Positions 63,782 to 64,000 of a DNA stretch of 64,000 nt are shown here, piece by piece; position 1 is the stretch's first letter, and each line of letters begins with the position of its first letter. The notes below the pieces were generated by a model, which saw nothing but the letters and a program-made list of their open reading frames with translations, did no database searches and was not told the origin of the DNA. The stretch lies in the NCBI RefSeq assembly GCF_000764205.1, contig NZ_JQDZ01000030.1, forward strand, positions 1 to 64,000, given 5' to 3'. The position numbers and the translations under genes are program-made. The stretch is from Thalassotalea sp. ND16A. Its GTDB lineage: Bacteria > Pseudomonadota > Gammaproteobacteria > Enterobacterales > Alteromonadaceae.

Positions 63782-64000
63782 ATGAAACCCGCGTTAGCTT
63801 TTGATCGTCCGCAAGAACCGGTACAGTGGCGAGATATGCCCAATGGCGAATTAATTGCTCAATCGATAGAGCAACACTTAAGCCCTTGGTGGCCAAGACT
63901 TTTCGGCTACCATTTATTAAAGCTTGGGGTGTTGAGCGGGGCCATTAATACCGAAAATTCGATGATTAATCACCAGGTTATTGTTACCGGGGCGAATTCT
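63782..64000 (+). CDS. SAM-dependent methyltransferase (YafS-like), partial
   Basis: 73 codons from ATG 63782 to the window end, MKPALAFDRPQEPVQWRDMP, NGELIAQSIEQHLSPWWPRL, FGYHLLKLGVLSGAINTENS. The GYHLLKLGxLSG block is the conserved start of YafS-type class I methyltransferases, and the location beside gloB supports it. Catalytic motifs lie beyond the edge. Confidence 0.75.
   Translation, partial: MKPALAFDRPQEPVQWRDMPNGELIAQSIEQHLSPWWPRLFGYHLLKLGVLSGAINTENSMINHQVIVTGANS

Overview
The window looks like chromosome of a marine gammaproteobacterium of the Alteromonadales, closest in feel to Colwellia/Thalassotalea (family Colwelliaceae). This is an inference from moderate-to-low GC, from many proteins that read as close relatives of Shewanella/E. 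coli housekeeping proteins (DbpA, TcdA, DapE, YfbV, RlmA, AckA-Pta, SthA, ThrS-InfC-RpmI-RplT, MltD-GloB), and from marine-type accessory genes. It is ordinary chromosome with several small decayed or repeat-rich spots; no prophage, plasmid, CRISPR array or large island is visible.

Layout. 1-360: truncated IS3-family element end plus an unidentified gene tail. 366-4216: HupE/UreJ-like membrane protein, periplasmic parvulin isomerase and secreted DUF3604 protein. 4514-10103: two small exported proteins, dbpA, a decayed stretch (permease tail, broken Rieske oxygenase), a lipoprotein, an exported intradiol dioxygenase-like protein and tcdA. 10247-17851: an RND efflux operon (adaptor plus two different permeases). 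18186-21019: DUF2897, M15 peptidase, dapE, yffB and an ACT protein. 21617-26850: yfbV, rlmA, xthA, a two-component system and a YchJ protein. 27421-32442: a LexA-controlled sulA-like gene, a TPP enzyme and an FAD dehydrogenase, the last two separated by about 1 kb of tandem repeats. 32555-38532: LuxR-type regulator, hypothetical, ackA-pta behind an FNR-like site, purU. 38698-46245: secreted metzincin protease, GntP permease, two small overlapping hypotheticals, sthA, DUF1810 and a Pycsar-effector-like membrane protein. 46577-53817: cytochrome c/substrate-binding fusion with SCO, AhpD-like protein, tRNA-Val, norM/ribE divergent pair, CPXCG protein and fructosamine kinase. 53941-58007: START protein, then thrS-infC-rpmI-rplT. 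58329-64000: purC, the yiaV/yiaW pair, mltD, gloB and the start of a methyltransferase gene.

The most unusual content is between the genes. At least six loci carry arrays of 7-bp units (GCTACGA, GGAACGA, GGTACAA, GCTACTG types) that all fit one consensus, G-S-N-A-C-N-R, when read in the right orientation. One of them has grown into four and a half 151/200-bp tandem units whose length difference is exactly seven heptamers. A second family comprises TACCAA-ended palindromes and MITE-like elements (197 and 409 bp), three of which begin directly at the stop codon of a gene. Several heptamer arrays also start within a few bases of a stop codon. Other points of note are an AUU start codon for infC, a promoter/terminator/palindrome leader before thrS, and a solo Pycsar-effector-like gene with no cyclase beside it.
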